From the NCBI GenBank assembly GCA_019744775.1, contig JAIETZ010000011.1, positions 1 through 64,000 of the forward strand: 64,000 nt of DNA, given 5' to 3'. Shown in pieces: positions 24,401-34,461 of the stretch. Source of the DNA: Candidatus Obscuribacterales bacterium. Its GTDB lineage: Bacteria > Cyanobacteriota > Vampirovibrionia > Obscuribacterales > Obscuribacteraceae. How positions within the stretch are numbered: position 1 is the stretch's first letter; each line of letters opens with the position of its first letter. The notes beneath the pieces were generated by a model. It had not been told where the DNA came from and did not search any database. It saw only the letters and a program-made list of their open reading frames with translations. The position numbers were made by a program, and so were the translations under genes.

Positions 24401-24712
24401 ATTCCGAAAGATTTACACGTCCTGGTAACAGCCGCTCATGTATTCGATGAGATTGCCAGCGATCATGCGGGCACCTTAACTCCGGATAAACCGCACATCC
24501 GCAATTTCGGCAGTCCTCTATAAGTGAAGCATCCATACCTTGGAGTCTGCTTTTCGGAAGACAAGACAATTGAAGATTTGAAACTTCGTCCGGGCACTAC
24601 AATTTTTTGCCTCGGCTATCCTTGAGGCGCTTCTAGCACCGACGAACAGGCTTTCGTCAATGTGATGGATTTGGCGCAGAAGCCCACTAACATTATACTG
24701 CCAGCCATATGA
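24401..24712 (+). pseudogene. Remnant of a trypsin-like serine protease
   Basis: One continuous frame reads IPKDLHVLVTAAHVFDEIAS, then TPDKPHIRNFGSPL, a stop, VKHPYLGVCFSEDKTIEDLK, LRPGTTIFCLGYP, a stop, and GASSTDEQAFVNVMDLAQKP. TAAHVFD is the catalytic-His motif of S1-type proteases and GYP.GAS is a typical later strand. Two in-frame stops, no start and no catalytic Ser segment (GDSG) make it a broken gene. The remaining bases 24713-24802 show nothing. Confidence 0.5.
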
Positions 24713-24802
24713 TCTTTATGACAGATTATTTGTGCCATAAAATCATCTGGAATTGGGACTTGTCCTGTATCGAAACCAAGGATTGAAGTTCTCCATTTTT
24801 GA

Positions 24803-26263
24803 CTATTTTACTAACGCTGGTTGCTTTTTGCTTTTCCTGAGTGGGTGAGATTTGTCCTTTAGCTCATTTTGGGTTGTTTGCTGGAATCGCGCAACCAATT
24901 TGGAAGCTGGCTCGTCCGCGGGATCTTGCGAGACGAGCTCGCCGCTAAAAGCTTTGCAAAGTATGGATTGCTCCAAGTTGTCCATTTTAATTTTATTTTC
25001 GAGAACTACCTTGTTCAATACTTCTATACCTTCCAAGACAAGGCGTGCTACTCGCGCTATCTCTACTTGTTCTTTTATGCTAGGGAGTGGAATAACAGCA
25101 CTCTCAATATCCAGTTGGCTTATGTGAGGAAGCTGCGTGCCGGTCTCTTGGCTTGACACATGATTAATAAACAGCGGGCTCTGCAGATAGAGAAACAAGT
25201 ACTCTGCTACGAGAAGTCGTTCTAATATCATAAATCTGCCAACACGCTGAAGTAGGAGGGCTGGAATGTCACTGGCAGTAATCTTAGCGATCTTCAATCC
25301 AGCAGAGACCAACGGACGATCCATCGCAATGACAATATCCCCTTGCGTCAATCGGTAGTCGTCAAATTCAACTCCTCTTTCCTCTGCAATGAATACACTG
25401 TCGTCCCATCGAGTACTACCCGGGACAATATTTGTGCCACGCAAAAGTCTTACACCAGCTTTCTCAAACCATTGACTTTTGAAAGCATAGCCTGGTTGTA
25501 GTGATGCGACTTGTCCGACAAATGGACTGATCCATCCATCGGGAAGAACTAGCGTTTCCCCTGCTGTTGCCACTTTTTTCTGGCGGACTTTCTTTGCATC
25601 CCAAGTCCCTAAGCTCGCTAGGGTTAAGGGCGATCTATCCCGCGTAACTTCTCTCCAACGCTCAGTCAAATCTCCAGCCACAGCGGCAGCAATTATTGAG
25701 CGACGTAGGACATCCAACAAACTCGCCATGTTTATAAATCGGGTGCGGCAATCGTCAACGCGGGCGAGCAGAGCGTCAAGTTTGTCGGCAATGCGTTTCT
25801 GTTCTTTGAGTGGGGCGAGGATAAATGGAGCATTCTTACCGGCTTCTGTGCCCAGGCGTGGCATGTTGATACCATGACTTACGTCCTTTACGTACGAAAG
25901 AAAAGCCGGGTGCTTAAGCCAATAAAACAGGTATCTTTCATGTACCAAGCCATTTGTTTTCAATGGCACAATTTCTGTTGAGCAGAATCCTGATTCAGGG
26001 GCGATAAGTACTTTATTCAGATATGGGCGCAATTTACCATAAAGCACATCACCCTTTTGAAATGCGTTCTTCGTACTTTTTGATTTCCGCTGGGCAAATG
26101 ATAAGTACTGAAGAATTTTTGAACTGTCTTTTTCAATATCTTCAAGTTCTAAAACCCAAGCTTCATCGGGAATATGACTCGGCTCTACCTTTGTTGTTTG
26201 TCCGTATTTAATAATATCGCCAAGCTTAAGTTCGATCCAGCCATTCGGGATTTCCCCGCTCAT
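24803..26263 (-). CDS. hsdS: Type I restriction specificity subunit HsdS
   Basis: A 486-residue subunit that determines the split recognition sequence. There are two target-recognition domains: the first begins GWIELKLGDIIKYG (about 8-21), the second about residues 235-390. Two conserved helical spacers frame them, PLKEQKRIADKLDALLARVD (about 151-170) and PLPSIKEQVEIARVARLVLE (about 395-414). It starts within the hsdM stop (four-base overlap), so translation is coupled. The C-terminal tail KDKSHPLRKSKKQP is basic. The target site cannot be read from sequence. Confidence 0.93.
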   Translation of the reverse strand: MSGEIPNGWIELKLGDIIKYGQTTKVEPSHIPDEAWVLELEDIEKDSSKILQYLSFAQRKSKSTKNAFQKGDVLYGKLRPYLNKVLIAPESGFCSTEIVPLKTNGLVHERYLFYWLKHPAFLSYVKDVSHGINMPRLGTEAGKNAPFILAPLKEQKRIADKLDALLARVDDCRTRFINMASLLDVLRRSIIAAAVAGDLTERWREVTRDRSPLTLASLGTWDAKKVRQKKVATAGETLVLPDGWISPFVGQVASLQPGYAFKSQWFEKAGVRLLRGTNIVPGSTRWDDSVFIAEERGVEFDDYRLTQGDIVIAMDRPLVSAGLKIAKITASDIPALLLQRVGRFMILERLLVAEYLFLYLQSPLFINHVSSQETGTQLPHISQLDIESAVIPLPSIKEQVEIARVARLVLEGIEVLNKVVLENKIKMDNLEQSILCKAFSGELVSQDPADEPASKLVARFQQTTQNELKDKSHPLRKSKKQPALVK

Positions 26264-27720
26264 ACCTCGACCTCCTCGCCAAGTTCAGCAAGAATTGCGC
26301 GGAGTTCGGACGTAGCTGCATCGAGTTCGCCAAGCGCTAGTTGCACAATTTCTGCCGGTTCGGGCTGGTCTTCAGCATCTCCAATGCTCTCGTCTCGAAG
26401 CCAACTTATGTCTAGGCTGTCACTGCGCTGCTCCGCGATCCATTGGCGGTCAAATTTGCGAAAGCGTCCAGTGTCACCCGTGTCAACCCGTTTAGCCAAT
26501 GCGGCAGAGTCGCCGAGGGGGTTACCACCAAATGCGGTGCGGAACTCGGCGAAGTGCTTCTTTGTTAGCAGGGTCCGTTTGCCGAATTGCGGCATATTGA
26601 CACGTAAATCATAAATCCAAACTTCTTTGGTGTTGTTTTTGTCTGTTGTGCCGCGTGTAAAAAACAATACATTTGTTTTTACGCCCTGTGCATAGAAGAT
26701 GCCGGTAGGCAAGCGCAAAATTGTATGCAGGTTGCATTTGTCCATCAAGTCTTGGCGAATTTGTTTACCGATGTTGCCTTCAAATAGTACGTTGTCCGGG
26801 AGAACAACAGCAGCGCGTCCATCGGGGGCAAGTCCACGATATATATGTTGTAAAAATGCGAGTTGTTTATTGCTGGTAGAGAATGTGAAGTCATCTCGGT
26901 CAGGTAGTCCGCCGCCTTTCTTTGTGCCGAATGGAGGGTTTGTTAAAATAAGCGTTGCTTTGGGTAGCGCCTTGCCCTGTGGACTCAGTGTGTCACCATA
27001 TCGGATACCGGCGTTTTCTCCGTCTGCATCGCTGTCAATGCCGTGAAGCATCAAGTTCATCAATGCGAGCCGGTGTGTGTCTTGTACGTGCTCCATGCCA
27101 TAAAACGTTTTGGTATAGTATTTTTTCTGTTGATTCTCCTTCCAAGAGGCAATTTTTTCGTGCTCTTGAATGTAGTGGTGGGCGGCAATCAGAAAACCAC
27201 CGGTCCCGGCGGCGGGATCTTGAATCACATCCGCTGAAGTTGGCTTCATCACTTGCACCATGGCATCGATTAATGGGCGCGGAGTAAAATATTGTCCGGC
27301 GCCTGATTTTTTCTCATTGGCGTTCTTTTCGAGCAAGCCTTCATATAGGTCGCCCAATCCTTCTTTCTTAGCGTCATACCAATCGAGTCCATCTATTTCA
27401 CTGACAAGCGTGGATAGTGTGACTGGCTTCTTGATGAAGGTTGCGCTGTTAGCAAATATTTCCTGAACAATGCCGCGCCCATCGCGGGCAAGCTTACGGA
27501 GCAGGTCTTCGTAAAAGCGCAGACGATCCGGCGCCGACTTCTTGACGAGATCAGCCCAGCGGTAGCCAGCAGGGAGCAGTCCTTCTTTCTCGGTTTCCTG
27601 CGCCATCTTCAGAAACAGCAGGTATGTAAGTTCTGTCACATACTGGTGATACGTAACGCCATCATCTTTGAGGACGTTACACAGATTCCAAAGTTTGGCT
27701 ACGATATCTTGCGTGGTCAT
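26260..27720 (-). CDS. hsdM: Type I restriction methyltransferase subunit HsdM
   Basis: A 486-residue N6-adenine methyltransferase of the type I complex. The HsdM N-terminal domain (LWNLCNVLKDDGVTYHQYVT, about 11-30) is followed by the SAM-binding motif DPAAGTGGFLIAA (about 170) and the catalytic NPPFGTKKGG (about 261). The C-terminal part ends in LAELGEEVEV. Nothing is missing. The gene begins 21 bp after hsdR and overlaps hsdS by 4 bp. Confidence 0.95.
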   Translation of the reverse strand: MTTQDIVAKLWNLCNVLKDDGVTYHQYVTELTYLLFLKMAQETEKEGLLPAGYRWADLVKKSAPDRLRFYEDLLRKLARDGRGIVQEIFANSATFIKKPVTLSTLVSEIDGLDWYDAKKEGLGDLYEGLLEKNANEKKSGAGQYFTPRPLIDAMVQVMKPTSADVIQDPAAGTGGFLIAAHHYIQEHEKIASWKENQQKKYYTKTFYGMEHVQDTHRLALMNLMLHGIDSDADGENAGIRYGDTLSPQGKALPKATLILTNPPFGTKKGGGLPDRDDFTFSTSNKQLAFLQHIYRGLAPDGRAAVVLPDNVLFEGNIGKQIRQDLMDKCNLHTILRLPTGIFYAQGVKTNVLFFTRGTTDKNNTKEVWIYDLRVNMPQFGKRTLLTKKHFAEFRTAFGGNPLGDSAALAKRVDTGDTGRFRKFDRQWIAEQRSDSLDISWLRDESIGDAEDQPEPAEIVQLALGELDAATSELRAILAELGEEVEV

Positions 27721-27741
27721 TGCTTGATTTCCAATCTCCTC

Positions 27742-30700
27742 TTAAGATGCCTCTGGGCTCCAAATCAGTTCATTAAAGTGGTGCAAAATTTCTTCCAGTT
27801 CACCGTCAAACTTTTTGTTAATGGCGTTGAATCCACCGGCTTCCCGTTTGAACATCTGATCCGGCGAGTCCATCACATCTTTGTCCACCACCACATTTGC
27901 CTTCGTTTGCGCTGCAATCTTCTCCAGCCATTGCTTCTGCGGCACCGTCCAGCTTCTTGATGCAAGTATTTTGCGGAGCGCGAATTCAACACGGTCTCGC
28001 CATGGGACAAGTGGATCACCAAGCGCAGCCTGGCGAATATATCCAATGATACCAGCTGCAATGTCCTTGTTCGACTTTTCAGCCCATGCACTCTGCAAAC
28101 TTCTTTCATCAAAGCCCTCGTCACTGAGCGCCAACGCCAGGGCTTTCAAATCTTTTCTGGTTAAATCACGCGGGCGCTGCAAAACCGCCTGCATCGCCGG
28201 CAAAGTATTGCCGTTGGTCTTGATGAAGTGTGCAAACTCATCAAGGTAATCTTCCGGCTTCTGATTGTGCCCGTAGCCGCGATTAACGTAGAGTAGTGTG
28301 TCGGAATGCTCGGAAACCAACAAAGATGGCACACTTTCATTTCGATTGGCGCCGTCCAAAATCTTCCCGATATTGGCATGGTTACAGAACCACTGATTAA
28401 GCTGGATTACAGGGATGCGACGCAGCTCTTTGATAAAGGCTTCCACAGACTGCCCTGCAGCAACTTCAAACTCTGCTATTGGTTTTTCTCTCATGTGCCG
28501 CTTCTTGCGAATAAGTTTTACTAAAAACTGATCACGCGCCAGCTCTAAGTGCGTAACATCTTTTATGGTTTGCAATTCCCGAGCAAGTTCTGTAAAGCTC
28601 ATTTTGGGATTGACCACTACTGGCTTCATATCGGTCACATCTTGCAAGGCTTTGTAGATGCCTACAGCGTCGTAGATTCGAAATACTTCCTTGCCGATTT
28701 CATCACATCGCCTAGTTGCCCTGCCCAGCATCTGTTCGTAGAGTATGCGGCTGGTCACAGTGCGAATGAAAACGAGATTGGTAATTGGCGGCACATCAAT
28801 GCCTGTAGTCAGCAGATCCACAGTTACAGCAACCTGGGGTAGAGACTCATTTTTGAATTGACGAATCAGCTTTAACGGAGCATGGGCTTGACCTGTAATC
28901 TTGACGACAGCATCGTCATCCACCTCACCATACCGCGTTTTCAATTCCTCTTTCAAAATTGTCACAACCAAGTCCGCATGCGCATCGGTTGCACAAAAGA
29001 TAACCGTCTTTTCTTTCGACGGCACATCAATCTGCCGCGCCAATTCTCTGCACACAACACGATTGAAATTGCTGGTAATTACTTTACGGTTGAAATCCTC
29101 GACCTCAAGGGCAATATCATCCGAAGTGGTGAAGTGCTCAATTTTATTCTCGCCTTTCTTCAGAAGTTTAACTTTTTCGCCGGCCTTCCACTTGATTCCA
29201 TTTTCGGAAAGTTCTGTCACTATAGTGATTGGCGGCTCGTGATCTATAAGCACTTCATCGAGGACAGCTTCGCGATATGTGTAGGAAAACACTGGCTCCC
29301 CGAAAATCTCAACCGTGTGTAGTGCCGGTGTTGCAGTCAAGCCAATTTTCACCGCGTCAAAATATTCGATCACACGACGGTAATTTGAAATATAGTCATT
29401 TTGATCGCGAAAATATAGTTCGGTTCCGGAAAGATCTCGGTCGAGCAAATATCCGCGATGGCACTCGTCGATAATGATGCAATCATATTCGTCTACAGGC
29501 GGTGGCGAATCCGAGTAAAATACTCGCCTTATCAGTCCTTGAATCGTTGCGATGTGCACACTTGTATCTTTGTCCGCTTTTCTATCATCAATCTCCTTAA
29601 CGCCGAATATGTTCGAAAAGTTTTGCAAGTTTTCCATGCGTGTAGAATCAAAGTCACGAGCCGCTTGCTCTCCTAGTGCCGAACGGTCCACTACAAATAG
29701 CACGCGCTTGAACATTTTCGATTTCAGCAAGCGATACATCAGCGCAATCGCAGTTTTGGTCTTACCTGTGCCGGTGGCCATAGCTAGCAGGCAAATGCGC
29801 GTGCCATTGACCAAGGCATTCTCTACCGCCAGCACCGCATTTTGTTGATAGCCACGCAGGGTGAATCCATAATCAAACTTTTCTTCTTCCAGATTCTTCT
29901 CCGCTTCTCCGCGATCTCGACGAAGTAAGTCTTGCAGACCTTGTGGGCTATACCAGGAACCAATGGCGCGCGCATGATTCGTGGCGCGGCGCATATCGAC
30001 AAACCACAGTCCGCTTTCTGTCTCATGCTGTTTCAAGTATTGGCGCCCATTTGTGGAAAATCCGAATGGGACACGAAACCGCCCATCAGCCCAGGGTGAA
30101 CCTTCCGGTATTTGCATTTCCGGCGTAAATTTGAACTCACCGCTGTATCGTTTTGCTTGTTTTATGTCTTCAGCAACATTCTTGATGCCTTTCTTGGCTT
30201 CAACTGTGGCCACTGGAGTCAATCCGACGAATAAAACGTAGTCTGCACGCCCAGTCTCGGTAGGCCATTCAGCAATAGCCATGTTTCGCCCCTTCTCTGG
30301 GCGAGTGCCCAGGGCATAGCGAAGCATCGTAGTATCAGCTTCCCATCCAGCATCGCGTAGCTGCTGGTCTATCAATGTGCGCGTGGCAGCTTCGTCCATG
30401 TCCCACCACTTGACTGATGCAGCTTTAGACAGCTGTTCGCTTGTCTTTACCGCTTGAGCAGGATGAGCTTGCGCCTTCGCTTGCAGCGCTTCTAGTTGTG
30501 CTGTGATTTCTTCGTTTTTTCTGTCCTTTTCCTGCGCCAGCTTCCCCAGAGCTTCCTTCTCTTCTCGTGTTTGGACAGCTTCCTTGATGGCTTTATCTCG
30601 CTCTACCTGCAGCCTCTCAAGCTCTTCAGTGACAATTGTGCTTGCATCTGCAGGCGGTGCCGGCGGAATGAATGGCCCGCTCTTGAAATTTATATCGCGT

Positions 30701-31101
30701 GTGGCTCGGTGATACCATACCGCAAGCTGCCGTGCCATCTTCAGCGCGCTTAGCGAATCGCCGGCGCTTCCGTGTAAATTGTGGTTCGCTTGATTGCCGA
30801 TTTTACGAAGGTCGTGAAAGACCCGAGCGACGTCCGCATTTAGATGGCCAGCTGCATCAAGGCGCCGAAGCAAGTCCAATTGGCTTTCTTGGGTGCTAGT
30901 GTACATGCCGACGTTGGCAGCAACCGTCTGCGCAAGCAATTCTGCAAATTGGCGAATTTTGATGAGGCAGGTATTTGGGTCATCGCTAAAATACTGCTCC
31001 GCCCGCATTCCTAGCTTCGCCAAATCTGGCGCATAGGCTGCCAAAATCCAGAAGTTACTGGATTGCGAATCTGAGGATCTACCGCTGGGATTGCTGGACA
31101 T
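27742..31101 (-). CDS. hsdR: Type I restriction endonuclease subunit HsdR, EcoEI-type (IB)
   Basis: A 1119-residue motor and nuclease. It has an N-terminal DUF4145-type domain (about 20-125) and a coiled coil (about 155-210). The nuclease core TGRADYVLF with VATVEAKKG lies near 285-300. The SF2 helicase has Walker A MATGTGKTKTAI (about 445), Walker B IIDECHRG (about 544) and later VFIRTVTSRILYEQMLGRAT. An EcoEI_R_C-type end (about 950-1119) completes it. All motifs look intact, so the system is probably active. Gene order R-M-S on one strand. An AATATACTATTAGG stretch upstream (around 31131) may hold the -10 box. Confidence 0.95.
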   Translation of the reverse strand: MSSNPSGRSSDSQSSNFWILAAYAPDLAKLGMRAEQYFSDDPNTCLIKIRQFAELLAQTVAANVGMYTSTQESQLDLLRRLDAAGHLNADVARVFHDLRKIGNQANHNLHGSAGDSLSALKMARQLAVWYHRATRDINFKSGPFIPPAPPADASTIVTEELERLQVERDKAIKEAVQTREEKEALGKLAQEKDRKNEEITAQLEALQAKAQAHPAQAVKTSEQLSKAASVKWWDMDEAATRTLIDQQLRDAGWEADTTMLRYALGTRPEKGRNMAIAEWPTETGRADYVLFVGLTPVATVEAKKGIKNVAEDIKQAKRYSGEFKFTPEMQIPEGSPWADGRFRVPFGFSTNGRQYLKQHETESGLWFVDMRRATNHARAIGSWYSPQGLQDLLRRDRGEAEKNLEEEKFDYGFTLRGYQQNAVLAVENALVNGTRICLLAMATGTGKTKTAIALMYRLLKSKMFKRVLFVVDRSALGEQAARDFDSTRMENLQNFSNIFGVKEIDDRKADKDTSVHIATIQGLIRRVFYSDSPPPVDEYDCIIIDECHRGYLLDRDLSGTELYFRDQNDYISNYRRVIEYFDAVKIGLTATPALHTVEIFGEPVFSYTYREAVLDEVLIDHEPPITIVTELSENGIKWKAGEKVKLLKKGENKIEHFTTSDDIALEVEDFNRKVITSNFNRVVCRELARQIDVPSKEKTVIFCATDAHADLVVTILKEELKTRYGEVDDDAVVKITGQAHAPLKLIRQFKNESLPQVAVTVDLLTTGIDVPPITNLVFIRTVTSRILYEQMLGRATRRCDEIGKEVFRIYDAVGIYKALQDVTDMKPVVVNPKMSFTELARELQTIKDVTHLELARDQFLVKLIRKKRHMREKPIAEFEVAAGQSVEAFIKELRRIPVIQLNQWFCNHANIGKILDGANRNESVPSLLVSEHSDTLLYVNRGYGHNQKPEDYLDEFAHFIKTNGNTLPAMQAVLQRPRDLTRKDLKALALALSDEGFDERSLQSAWAEKSNKDIAAGIIGYIRQAALGDPLVPWRDRVEFALRKILASRSWTVPQKQWLEKIAAQTKANVVVDKDVMDSPDQMFKREAGGFNAINKKFDGELEEILHHFNELIWSPEAS

Positions 31102-31335
31102 TTACTATTACAGGCGAATGACAAGCCTAATAGTATATTGCTGGCTCACCATCAGGGGAAATGCCTCGGTAAATTAAGATTAAACCGGTGACAGACCCAT
31201 AAGTTTCCCCACCTTCGACGCCTGTCTATTCCTAGATGTAGAGAACATTGTCAATATGTAAGCGCGCAAAATGACGTGCGGCTCTCTACCGCCTCCGCTA
31301 AATTGACCCAAAAGGTCTACTATCGGCGGATGTCA

Positions 31336-31902
31336 CTAATCTTTCTCCCGAAAATGTTCGCGTGCATAAAATCTACAACCTTTCCAGATAAAAAAGTTCG
31401 TCCTTCGAATACGTTGGAAGTGAGCCTTTGTCCAGTATCGTCGAAGCTTTAACTGCTTTGCTTTGAAATCCGGAGACTGTATATCCATATCTAGAGGGAA
31501 TGGTTTACATGCGACAAAACTATGTCCGGCACCAAACCGCACACAAATTTCACGCATAATCTCAAGTCCTGCTCCAGCTCCCCTATATTCGGACTTGAGT
31601 TCAATTTTGTGAATCAACATAATCCCTTCGCCCGCACAATCTCCAAGCTCAGGAGCGCATTCCTCCCAAAGATCAGCAAGTTCTTGGCTGTGTTCATCGC
31701 AAGCTTCCGCTAAGTCTTGAAAGCAATCAGGTCGAAGTCGATAGAATTTGACTTCTCCTATCTCGGTTTCATCGATCATCAACTTGCCGTACCAGTTTTC
31801 AATCAAAAAATCAAAATCCTGCTCATCTTCTTCAAAAAGAGAGATTGAACAATTTAGATCTAAACGAAGAAATTCCAGATTGGGAATGTGTTGTTTATTC
31901 AA
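31336..31902 (-). CDS. GNAT-like acetyltransferase-fold protein
   Basis: A 188-residue protein. Residues about 98-140 (IMLIHKIELKSEYRGAGAGL, then EIMREICVRFGAGHSFVACK) match the acetyl-CoA-binding strand-loop-helix of GNAT proteins, with RGAGAG in place of the usual RGxGxG. The N-terminal part is acidic (SLFEEDEQDFDFLI) and a basic region ends the protein. The substrate is unknown. It is the first gene after the restriction system and has no operon partner. Confidence 0.6.
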   Translation of the reverse strand: MNKQHIPNLEFLRLDLNCSISLFEEDEQDFDFLIENWYGKLMIDETEIGEVKFYRLRPDCFQDLAEACDEHSQELADLWEECAPELGDCAGEGIMLIHKIELKSEYRGAGAGLEIMREICVRFGAGHSFVACKPFPLDMDIQSPDFKAKQLKLRRYWTKAHFQRIRRTNFFIWKGCRFYAREHFREKD

Positions 31903-32088
31903 GTGCCTATACCCAAGTTAGTTTTCGTATGCCAACCTACTACGCTCAAAGGAGCCTTTTCTAGATTACACTTCGCACTAATGGAACATTCGAGGTAACC
32001 AGTCCTATCCTTCCATTTCTACCAATTGTTCAAACTATACGAGAATATGTCAGCAATGCTCAATTCTACGTTCAACACGGCAGCTAAG

Positions 32089-32610
32089 TCATGCGCGTCG
32101 CGCACAAAAACACGGCCAACACGCAATAAGCTTATCAATTGTCCACCAGGCAATCAATTTGCCAGTAGCGGGGACCAAGTCACAGTACCGACATGACTTG
32201 TTTCCGTTGGAGGCAAACAACTTTATATGCGTTGGAATTTCATATTCAGAACTTAACCATGTTTGCGCATCTTTCTCGCTCGCATAATCAATGATCAGCC
32301 GCGCTATGAGAGTATCAGTTTCCTGACTAATTTCGGGGCTTTGAGGGAGCAGCCGCATCTGTCTGATCCGGTCTATTATTTTGATACTTTCTGGAGCGAC
32401 CTTTACCTCGGTCAATCCGCTATCGGACAATTCAGCTACACGTTTGGCGCAAACCAAGCAGCTAGCACGACGCAGCGCTGGATCCCAGCTGATTTGTTCG
32501 CCGGCTTTAATCTGCCGTCCGCAATTACACTTCGAAGCAAAGCGAGCCGGAATAACTCTTTGAGAGTTATATTCTCGATCGCCGCCACTTTTTCGAAGTC
32601 TAAATACCAT
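32089..32610 (-). CDS. Zinc-binding protein of unknown function
   Basis: A 173-residue protein with two Cys clusters. The first is KCNCGRQIKAG then SCLVCAKR (about 27-60), the second KSCRYCDLVPATG and CWPCFCARRA (about 137-173). Each looks like a zinc-ribbon half. Between them is a helical stretch (SIKIIDRIRQMRLLPQSPEI, SEKDAQTWLSSEYEI). The first part recalls a single-stranded nucleic-acid-binding ribbon. I do not recognise the family. A start upstream of 32610 is not supported. Confidence 0.55.
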   Translation of the reverse strand: MVFRLRKSGGDREYNSQRVIPARFASKCNCGRQIKAGEQISWDPALRRASCLVCAKRVAELSDSGLTEVKVAPESIKIIDRIRQMRLLPQSPEISQETDTLIARLIIDYASEKDAQTWLSSEYEIPTHIKLFASNGNKSCRYCDLVPATGKLIAWWTIDKLIACWPCFCARRA

Positions 32611-32746
32611 GACAGGTATATATCAACATGTGGGCTTACAGTCGAGGGGCAAAGTCCCACTGAATCCGATTTTTTAACAGTCCAAGACTGTCTCTTACGT
32701 TGCTAATCATCCAGTGAGCGCGACCAACTCTTTGCTGTCCTGGGAT

Positions 32747-32932
32747 TCATTCCGAATCGTCCAATTCTTTCATGTCACTCATGTATTCAAAGTCAGCATC
32801 GTCTTTTAGGTACGCGGCTATTTCTTCAACTGTGAGCGCAGAGGAATCACGATACTCGCCCTTTGAGCCGTCCCAGACTCGTTCTCCCTTGGTCTTAATC
32901 ACTTTTGCTTTCTGAATCCAATATTCGGTCAT
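32747..32932 (-). CDS. Small acidic hypothetical protein
   Basis: A 61-residue protein (MTEYWIQKAKVIKTKGERVW then a C-terminal acidic helix LKDDADFEYMSDMKELDDSE). Composition and codon use fit a real gene, but there is no homologue pattern that I know. It has no clear Shine-Dalgarno (GGGGGTGCGTCAG precedes the ATG). Confidence 0.45.
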   Translation of the reverse strand: MTEYWIQKAKVIKTKGERVWDGSKGEYRDSSALTVEEIAAYLKDDADFEYMSDMKELDDSE

Positions 32933-33145
32933 TCTGACGCACCCCCGTTTACGGTTATATCACGCCAAATCTGTGGATGGAGACAGTCAATTTATGCCAC
33001 TTTTATCGAAAAATCTTGAATTTCCGGCTCTCATTGGGGAATCCCCCAAAGATAGATATAAGACAAACTTCTATTATCATGTCGTGAGTTCGAGCTGGGA
33101 CGGCTTGTCGAAAGATTCAACTGTAGTACGAGGAACAAGAAAACC

Positions 33146-33745
33146 ATGGGGCAGACGCAAGAAAAAAATATTGGATTGTTTGATCTTGACGGTAGTCTAG
33201 CCAATTACGATAAGGCAATCCTTGCTGAATTGGACATATTGCGATCACCTGGAGACCCTGAACTTGAATATCCTCGGCAGGCTGACCTGTATCCACACAT
33301 CAAAGCAAGAGTTGATCTCATCGCCAAAGTACCAAACTAGTGGCTAAATCTGGAACCAATTCCAATGGGATTTCAAATTTTGGAACTAGCACGGGAAATC
33401 GGGTTCCAAATAAATGTGTTAACACAAGGACCAAGAAGTAAACCACTCGCATGGAAAGAAAAAGTGGAGTGGTGTCAGATCCATGTGGGTGCAAATGTAG
33501 ACATCCATATCACACGCAATAAGGGAATGGTGTACGGAAAGTTTCTTTACGACGATTATCCCGAGTACATGTTGAAATGGCTTCAACACCGTCCACGAGG
33601 TCTAGGAATTATGCCTCTCAACAAACAAAACAAGGATTTTGCCCATCCTCAAGTTGTGATGTGGGATGGTACAAATATCCAACAAGTGGCAGAAGCGTTG
33701 CGCACGGTTTATAAGCGACAACCTGGTGAAGCATTGGTTATTTAA
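33146..33745 (+). pseudogene. HAD-type 5'-nucleotidase gene with in-frame amber stop
   Basis: Two frames, 33146-33340 and 33365-33745, are one reading frame divided by TAG at 33338-33340. Together they give about 199 residues: IGLFDLDGSLANYDKAI (HAD motif I, DxDGSL), then KARVDLIAKVPN, the stop, WLNLEPIPMGFQILELA, FQINVLTQGPRSKPLAWKEK (motif II/III) and YGKFLYDDYPEYMLKWLQHR (motif IV). This is the 5'(3')-deoxyribonucleotidase pattern. The stop lies where homologues have an aromatic-rich loop. No other damage is seen, so the mutation is recent, or the stop is sometimes read through. Confidence 0.6.
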
Positions 33746-33764
33746 AACAGCAGGAGACAGAAAA

Positions 33765-34382
33765 ATGTCACGAGATTGGCTTGATTTTAAAGAATGCGTA
33801 GAGGTGTCACGAAAAATCGTTCATGCCAGCCTTGATTGCCATATGATTTTTTCATTTGAAGCATTGATAAAAAGTGAATTTGAGAAAATCATAAAAGATT
33901 TGTCGTCCAACAATCAAGGCGCGGATACAGCTAGGGATAACTATAGTGACTGCATGTGGCTATTAAGGGACGCACTTCACTTTTGTACCATGATTAAGGA
34001 GTATTGGTCTGATTCTCATCATTATAGTCAACCCATGCGTTGGCTAAAATTTACCAACGAACTGGCGTTACAGGGAAAGACGCAGTCGGCGCTGGTGGTA
34101 ACCAACAATAGTTATGACAAAAGTGGCGAAAAGACGATAAGACGAATTGATTGTGAGCTTCACCAAGACAAACGTGACTCCGAAATAAGATGCCACACAA
34201 CATCCTTTTCTTTATCTGCCTATCATCTGCAAGATCGGACTTGGAGCATCAGACATGAGGATGTCACCAGTCCGGACAATAACGTTTTTTATGCCTTCGT
34301 GTTTCCTGGACTCGAAGCTATGGGTTTTGCAACGCCGACGCTCGATACATGGAACGGAAGTTGGAGCACTTCAAGCAAATAG
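33765..34382 (+). CDS. Hypothetical protein
   Basis: A 205-residue protein from ATG 33765, with Shine-Dalgarno AGGAG. The open frame extends upstream into the nucleotidase gene, but that part is not conserved in style. It is soluble: helical in the first half (DFKECVEVSRKIVHASLDCH, IKSEFEKIIKDLSSN), beta-rich in the second (KTIRRIDCELHQDKRDSEIR, then HEDVTSPDNNVFYAFVFPGL). I do not recognise it. It probably shares a transcript with the nucleotidase 19 bp upstream and the TPR gene downstream. Confidence 0.55.
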   Translation: MSRDWLDFKECVEVSRKIVHASLDCHMIFSFEALIKSEFEKIIKDLSSNNQGADTARDNYSDCMWLLRDALHFCTMIKEYWSDSHHYSQPMRWLKFTNELALQGKTQSALVVTNNSYDKSGEKTIRRIDCELHQDKRDSEIRCHTTSFSLSAYHLQDRTWSIRHEDVTSPDNNVFYAFVFPGLEAMGFATPTLDTWNGSWSTSSK

Positions 34383-34461
34383 ACGCAGCTGATTCGTGTA
34401 TGCATCGCACAATAGGAATTGGACTGCACTACGGTATAAATTCCCTGACAAGGTAAGTGAT

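Noticed and set aside
32973-33200. Small plus-strand frame before the nucleotidase gene
   Set aside because: No Shine-Dalgarno, overlaps the nucleotidase start in another frame, low-quality composition.
33338-33340. Genetic code with TAG recoded as sense
   Set aside because: Several intact genes in the window end in TAG with no extension beyond it, so TAG is a normal stop.
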